A stretch of 64,000 nt of DNA from assembly GCA_024036415.1 (NCBI GenBank), contig JAMWET010003618.1:310001-374000 (forward strand), in the 5' to 3' direction. The notes below the pieces were generated by a model, which saw only the letters and a list, made by a program, of their open reading frames with translations, did not search any database and had not been told where the DNA came from. Below are positions 60,201 to 64,000 of the stretch, in pieces (the stretch's first letter is position 1; every line of letters begins with the position of its first letter). Made by a program: the position numbers and the translations under genes. The stretch comes from Prochilodus magdalenae. Its lineage: Eukaryota > Chordata > Actinopteri > Characiformes > Prochilodontidae.

Positions 60201-63200
60201 GTAAAGAAAGGATTTGACTTCACTCTGATGGTGGCTGGTAAGAGTTGTTGTCTGTTTCCTGACACAGACATCTAAGCTACGGTGGCTATTATTGAGACTT
60301 TTGCTGTGTGTTTCAGGAGAGTCTGGTCTGGGAAAGTCTACGCTGGTGAACAGCTTGTTCCTCACTGATCTGCACAAGGATAGGAAGCTGCTGAATGCTG
60401 AAGGTCTGTTGTGGATTCAGGTTAAAGGAATACTCCAGCATTTTTTAGCCTCATCTTTGTCCACAGCATTTGTTGATTACAGCAGATAGCCTAATAGCTC
60501 AAAACACACTTCTATACCTACTGCAGACATACTAATAGGTCAGAATACCCTTGCTTCTATAGGCCTGTACATTTATTGACCTCAACCATGTCCTTTATTT
60601 TTAATAACAACCGCAAGTCACTGCTTGATCTGAAAATGTTCCGCTTATCCCTAACAGAGTTGCTCTAAGTGTGCAATTTTTCCTTTGTCTGCTTTGCACA
60701 TTTAACCATGAGCTTCAAGTTGCGTACAAACATTAGAGGTCAGTATTCACTCAAAAATGTTCCATGACCATATTAAGGTCTTCATTAAAGGAGCAATAAG
60801 TAAGATGGTGTAATCTACATGTTAGATTTTTAGTTTAAAACATTGCATAAGTAACTAGAATACATTGAAAAAAAATGATCAGAACGTGAAGAAACAATGA
60901 CATAGATTTCAAAGACATGTCTATGTATCGTGTTGCAGAGACATCTACTGAAGTTAGCATGCTACCTGAAATGGAGAAATCTGGTACATCTGGAAAATCT
61001 GTCACATATGCGGATGTAGAGGAAGCATGTTCACTCTTGGCAGGAAAACGCAGTCGAAAACAAAGAAAACAAGTGGCAAACATAGCAACAAAAACGAGAT
61101 TTAACATTGGTGTTACTTTCCACTGCTGTAGATGTCCATGGTGAGTAAAAGAATGAAGTCTGATGCTGAGCTCACAAAGTTTCTTCAGACTAGTTAGTAC
61201 ACCAAGCGTGAAAGCGACTGTGGATTAAGAATACAATAAATTGTATAATTTTACATATTGCTCCTTTAAGGTCATGCAATCTTGTCTATGTTCTTTATAA
61301 CACGGTACTGACTATAAAATTTAACAAAACAACAAGCAGCCATTATAGTCAAGGCGTTGTGCTAACTGATCACATCACTGCTGGGTTTGGTGAAACAGTA
61401 GATAATTTGCTATCATTGTTTTTTTTTTGGTGGATATAGCCACTATAGCCACTGAATAGCTCCTGTAAGGGGGAAACATGATGTAATCCCATCTAAATAG
61501 GGCTTAAATTGGCTGACCTCAGAGCTCACCTGAATCATGAAGGACCCCACTCACCCAGCACACTCATTGAGTGTAAAACGAACAGACTGAGGAAAAGCTC
61601 CATTCCAGAAGCTGTAAGACTTTTAAACGCCACTTAGTGGAAACCACTGGACTGCTACCATTCCAGTTTCCCTGCTGCTCTTTCTATATTTTTTCTATAT
61701 TTTTCTATATTTTATTTTATTTATTTAAGTACTGCTGTTTGGGTGTAACTGGGTCCTTGAGGACTACAATTTCGTTCCACCCCGTGTACCACATGTGATG
61801 CGAATGACAATAAAGTCTCCTTGAATCCTTAAACCAGAGTTTCTAAACTAGTGGGTCACAAAGCACCATCTAGTGGTCAGTCTACAGGCCGGTACTCTGG
61901 TGGAATCAGTAGTAGTGGGTTGCAAACATCATATATTACCATAATAGTGCTATATTAAGTTATATATATACACATTATATGTTTATGTACACATGGTGGA
62001 GGTTTCTTGGGACACTTTCTTGTTTGAATTTGGATATGTACCACATGTACCTTATCCCGTTTTTGTTTTCCCCCTTTTTAACATCACCGCAAACATATTT
62101 TGTATGTTATTTTTACATAACTGCTAAATATTTGGTTTCTGCAACTGAAAAGAAACCACATGGGTATATCTGAGCAACGTTACTGAAGGTCTGGAAGTGA
62201 TTTGAGAAAGTTAAGGGAAGTTTTGTGGATACATTCACTAAAAAGATTTACGCTAATGACAGACTTGACTTTCTACTGTCTTTGTATCAATTAGAACGAA
62301 TACACCAGACGGTTGAGATCACCAAGCACACTGTTGATATTGAAGAGAAAGGGGTGAAGCTGAAGCTGACCATTGTAGACACTCCAGGATTTGGTGATGC
62401 TGTCAACAATACAGAATGGTATGTATATGCCGGCAACCATATAAAAACATTATCTTTCTAACACCCAGCATTAGGGTGTTTGGTGGTTGTGACTCAGCTT
62501 TGCTGCACATAACCATTCGGACTGCTGCCACATCTGCAGCAATAAATCTGGCATAGCAGCACAAACAACTCCAACACATTAAATGCAAATTAGGCAAATG
62601 TGCTGGGTTCTGTGTAAATGTGTTAAGCTCACAATGTTCTCTTTGCAGATGATACATATTCAGGAGAATTATTTGTCTGCTAAGGAAACCTATTTCTGGT
62701 GCTTGGAAAATAAAAGATATTAATTGAATCATAATAAATAAACAAAGGCTCTTTTGTCTTAATTATGACTAAATATCTCACAGCTGGGATATTCTGTCAT
62801 GACTAGGTATATTAAAAACAGCAATATCCGCTTTTCTTAGAATTATAACTTACTATCTGATACTTTAACATACAACAATAATGGCATTGCTATTTTTATG
62901 AATCTCATAGATTTAAATATGAGTATTATATAATTACAAAATTATCTTAATACTGTTATGACATAGTAGCTCATTTTTTTAAGTGCTGTTATTAGATTTA
63001 CACTACCAGTTAAAAGTTTAGACACGGCTTCTCATAGAAAGTTTTTTATTTTTAGCTTTTAGAGGTTTTCTCTACAGAAATATTTTTGAATGGGTTACAT
63101 ACTTATTAAAATGTACAAAAAAAGATAAATGTGTTTTGCACAATAAGGAGGTGGATGATATGGCAATAATCTAACAAATATAATATAACATATTATCTAA

Positions 63201-63703
63201 AATGATAAAATTATATAAAATTATTAACATTGTATAAAATTATTAAAATTATATAAAATATAATATTGTGATATATCAGTGGTACTTGCGCTATATAACA
63301 ATTATTTCGTTTTAGACATAGACAAGATGAGTCTAAACTTTTGACTGGTAGTGTATATTTATAGATTTGGCAGACAAGATAAATGTAGTATTAGCATGTC
63401 TATCACATGGAGGGCAGCGGTAATAGTCCCTATGCTATACTAGTCACTCCATTATGTCATAGTACATAAAGAGAACTTCTTTTTATTCTAACTTTCTAAA
63501 GAGTGTCAGGTTGTATATGTGGCAGAATAAGGCTTTAATGAGCTGCATATGTGTGTCTGACTCTTTAGCTGGAAGCCCATCACTGACTACATTGATCAGC
63601 AGTTTGAGCAGTACTTCCGGGATGAAAGTGGCCTAAACAGAAAGAACATCCAGGACAACCGTGTCCACTGTTGCCTGTACTTTATTTCCCCTTTTGGACA
63701 TGG
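56183..63703 (+). CDS. sept5: Septin 5, 5' part (partial, continues beyond the right edge)
   Basis: Filament-forming GTPase of the cytoskeleton, enriched in neurons, where septin 5 acts at presynaptic vesicles. Exons seen: 56183-56225 ([14 protein letters not shown]), 60147-60237 ([10 protein letters not shown] then [20 protein letters not shown], the polybasic lipid-binding region), 60317-60403 (P-loop GESGLGKST), 62295-62418 ([16 protein letters not shown]3) and 63569-63703 ([16 protein letters not shown] and [15 protein letters not shown]). The last four join in phase. Exon 1 ends in phase 1 but the exon at 60147 needs phase 0, so a small exon of length 3n+2 is missing from my model. The G4 motif and coiled coil lie beyond 64000. 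It is head-to-head with the claudin gene, as in human 22q11. Confidence 0.92.
56730..56752. repeat. (CA)n microsatellite
   Basis: Short CA run between TA-rich flanks, adjacent to a Tc1 end. Confidence 0.85.
56764..57218 (+). mobile_element. Tc1-like transposon, 5' part only
   Basis: Starts CACTGCTCCAAAAAATAAAGG, the terminal inverted repeat also seen at 20501. After a 5' UTR comes a short reading frame starting [19 protein letters not shown] and [13 protein letters not shown], matching the DNA-binding N-terminal part of the family. It stops at a TA tract. The catalytic half is absent. Confidence 0.75.
57183..57318. repeat. Hairpin: about 38-bp inverted repeat around a (TA)n tract
   Basis: CTGGACAAGGCTGTAGAAGG then TCCTTAACCCCTCAG precedes about 70 bases of TA. 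GAGGGGTTAATGACCTTCAG then CCTTGTCCAG follows, the reverse complement with about three differences. A stem with an all-TA loop could extrude as a cruciform. Confidence 0.9.
57319..57612 (+). mobile_element. Internally deleted Tc1-like derivative, copy 1
   Basis: TGTGAAGGAAGTAGTTAAATC through TTTTTTGTCTGGTGAG. It aligns along its length with 59770-60075. The region joins an N-terminal helix-turn-helix piece directly to a C-terminal piece resembling Tc1 ([18 protein letters not shown]), with no catalytic motifs. Stop codons and an indel are present. Confidence 0.65.
58290..58720 (+). mobile_element. Tc1-like transposase fragment, strongly decayed
   Basis: GAGACCCAGAGAATTGTCG, CAGTGACGAGTCTCAAC (first catalytic Asp region), GTGTGGAGGCACAGTGG and ATGGAATGGATTATCATAG. 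The order parallels the element at 51470-51840. Stops and deletions are frequent. Confidence 0.6.
58721..59360. other. Septin intron, nothing recognised
   Basis: AT-rich intron sequence without a recognised repeat or open frame of note. Confidence 0.4.
59361..59430. repeat. Poly-G tract and G-rich stretch
   Basis: TTGGGGGGGGGGGGGGG then AGGGGGGGGTGG, followed by GGTTGGGGGTGGGGCAGTGGGG. There are several G runs of four or more in close order, so a G-quadruplex could form on the plus strand. Confidence 0.85.
59770..60075 (+). mobile_element. Internally deleted Tc1-like derivative, copy 2
   Basis: Open frame begins [20 protein letters not shown] (helix-turn-helix type). It runs into [20 protein letters not shown], resembling the C-terminal end of Tc1 transposase. 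All three DDE motifs are missing. Copy 1 at 57319-57612 has the same gap, so both descend from one deleted parent. Confidence 0.65.
60785..61271. mobile_element. TTAA-flanked element with inverted ends and a coding-like interior
   Basis: Left end TTAAAGGAGCAATAAGTAAG and right end TATTGCTCCTTTAAGG are inverted, with TTAA at each tip. TTAA target sites are used by piggyBac and Kolobok-type elements. Inside is a plus-strand frame of 75 codons (60917-61144) containing [20 protein letters not shown] and later [12 protein letters not shown] recall similar words in fish uncharacterised proteins but cannot name a family. It lies in the septin intron between the P-loop exon and the next. Confidence 0.6.
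61500..61835 (+). mobile_element. 3' tail of a non-LTR retrotransposon (LINE)
   Basis: ACAGACTGAGGAAAAGCTCC, GAAGCTGTAAGACTTTTAAACGCC and finally GCGAATGACAATAAAGTCTCC with TTGAATCC. This matches the end of fish LINE copies in my memory: the last codons with an arginine-rich motif, then a short 3' UTR ending in TGACAATAAAG. The 5' part is missing, as usual for truncated LINE insertions. Confidence 0.65.
61836..62294. other. Septin intron, nothing recognised
   Basis: AT-rich intron leading to the CAATTAG acceptor of the G3 exon. No repeat or open frame stands out. Confidence 0.4.
63001..63353. mobile_element. TA-flanked Tc1/mariner MITE
   Basis: Left end CACTACCAGTTAAAAGTTTA and right end AAACTTTTGACTGGTAGTG are inverted and flanked by TA at 62999-63000 and 63354-63355. 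The 353-bp interior is AT-rich and non-coding. Confidence 0.85.
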
Positions 63704-63977
63704 GTAAGCACCTGACATGTTCACCCAGTGTCTTCTGAGAGGACAAGTTGTTAAGGACCCTTTAGATATTGGACTCTGTGGCAAGCATTTTTCGGTATAC
63801 CTTCTTTTCAAATGCTTCTCCACCATGGTGGTGTGTGTCTAGTCAAATGTATAAAAAATGCTGTTGTAGTGCATCTAATTAATCATGTTCTGAATATACT
63901 GGCTCATTTATTTAGGGTCTATTACAATGCATTTAACGATAAAGACAGCAAAGGGACAATAAAGGAAGTTCAGTATC

Positions 63978-64000
63978 TACAGGGGTTGGACAATGAAACT
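63978..64000 (+). repeat. Start of a dispersed repeat at the right edge
   Basis: CAGGGGTTGGACAATGAAAC is a word I remember as the beginning of a common otophysan repeat. It is cut by the window end. Confidence 0.4.

Noticed and set aside
60138..60217. Frame [20 protein letters not shown] over the septin exon
   Set aside because: It is the wrong frame of the exon that encodes [13 protein letters not shown].

Overview
The window is a piece of a teleost fish nuclear chromosome. It is AT-rich, intron-rich and full of DNA transposons. Intron-exon structure, GT-AG splice sites, polyadenylation signals and vertebrate protein families rule out a prokaryote. Several dispersed repeats (2.3, 23.0-23.6, 48.6 and 63.98 kb) look to me like families common in otophysan fishes such as characins and catfishes. 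That is an impression from memory, not a search result.

Genes from left to right: (1) the first coding exon of a GRK2/3-type G-protein-coupled receptor kinase on the minus strand (7934-8046), most likely grk3; its first intron fills 1-7933. (2) cryba4, beta-A4 crystallin, minus strand, complete (CDS 11193-13794, five coding exons and one non-coding exon). (3) crybb1, beta-B1 crystallin, plus strand, complete (CDS 17681-19236); it is head-to-head with cryba4 across about 2.7 kb. (4) acads, short-chain acyl-CoA dehydrogenase, plus strand, complete (CDS 22398-28467, ten exons, one with a GC donor). (5) a claudin-5-like gene, minus strand, single coding exon (34531-35178). (6) sept5, septin 5, plus strand, 5' part only (56183-63703, running off the right edge). 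grk3, cryba4, crybb1, cldn5 and sept5 all belong to human 22q11-q12, and ACADS to 12q24, a linkage thought ancestral in vertebrates.

The space between genes is mostly repeats. 19.6-22.3 kb is a rearranged palindromic block with inverted arms, a Tc1 remnant and long TA runs, ending about 100 bp before the acads start codon. 29.6-31.2 kb is an almost whole Tc1-like element with long terminal inverted repeats and a broken transposase. 35.9-37.6 kb is a second IS630/Tc1-type element that has lost the middle of its transposase. The septin introns hold Tc1 fragments, two copies of one deletion derivative, a TTAA-flanked element, a LINE tail and a TA-flanked MITE.

The most striking structure is at 42.05-45.93 kb: about 117 tandem copies of a 33-bp unit between cldn5 and sept5. 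A block of about 1.5 kb (about 44 units) is duplicated in tandem inside it. The unit length is 11 codons, so the array is open for hundreds of codons on both strands. I consider it a minisatellite with higher-order structure, not a gene. I found no new enzyme or defence system.
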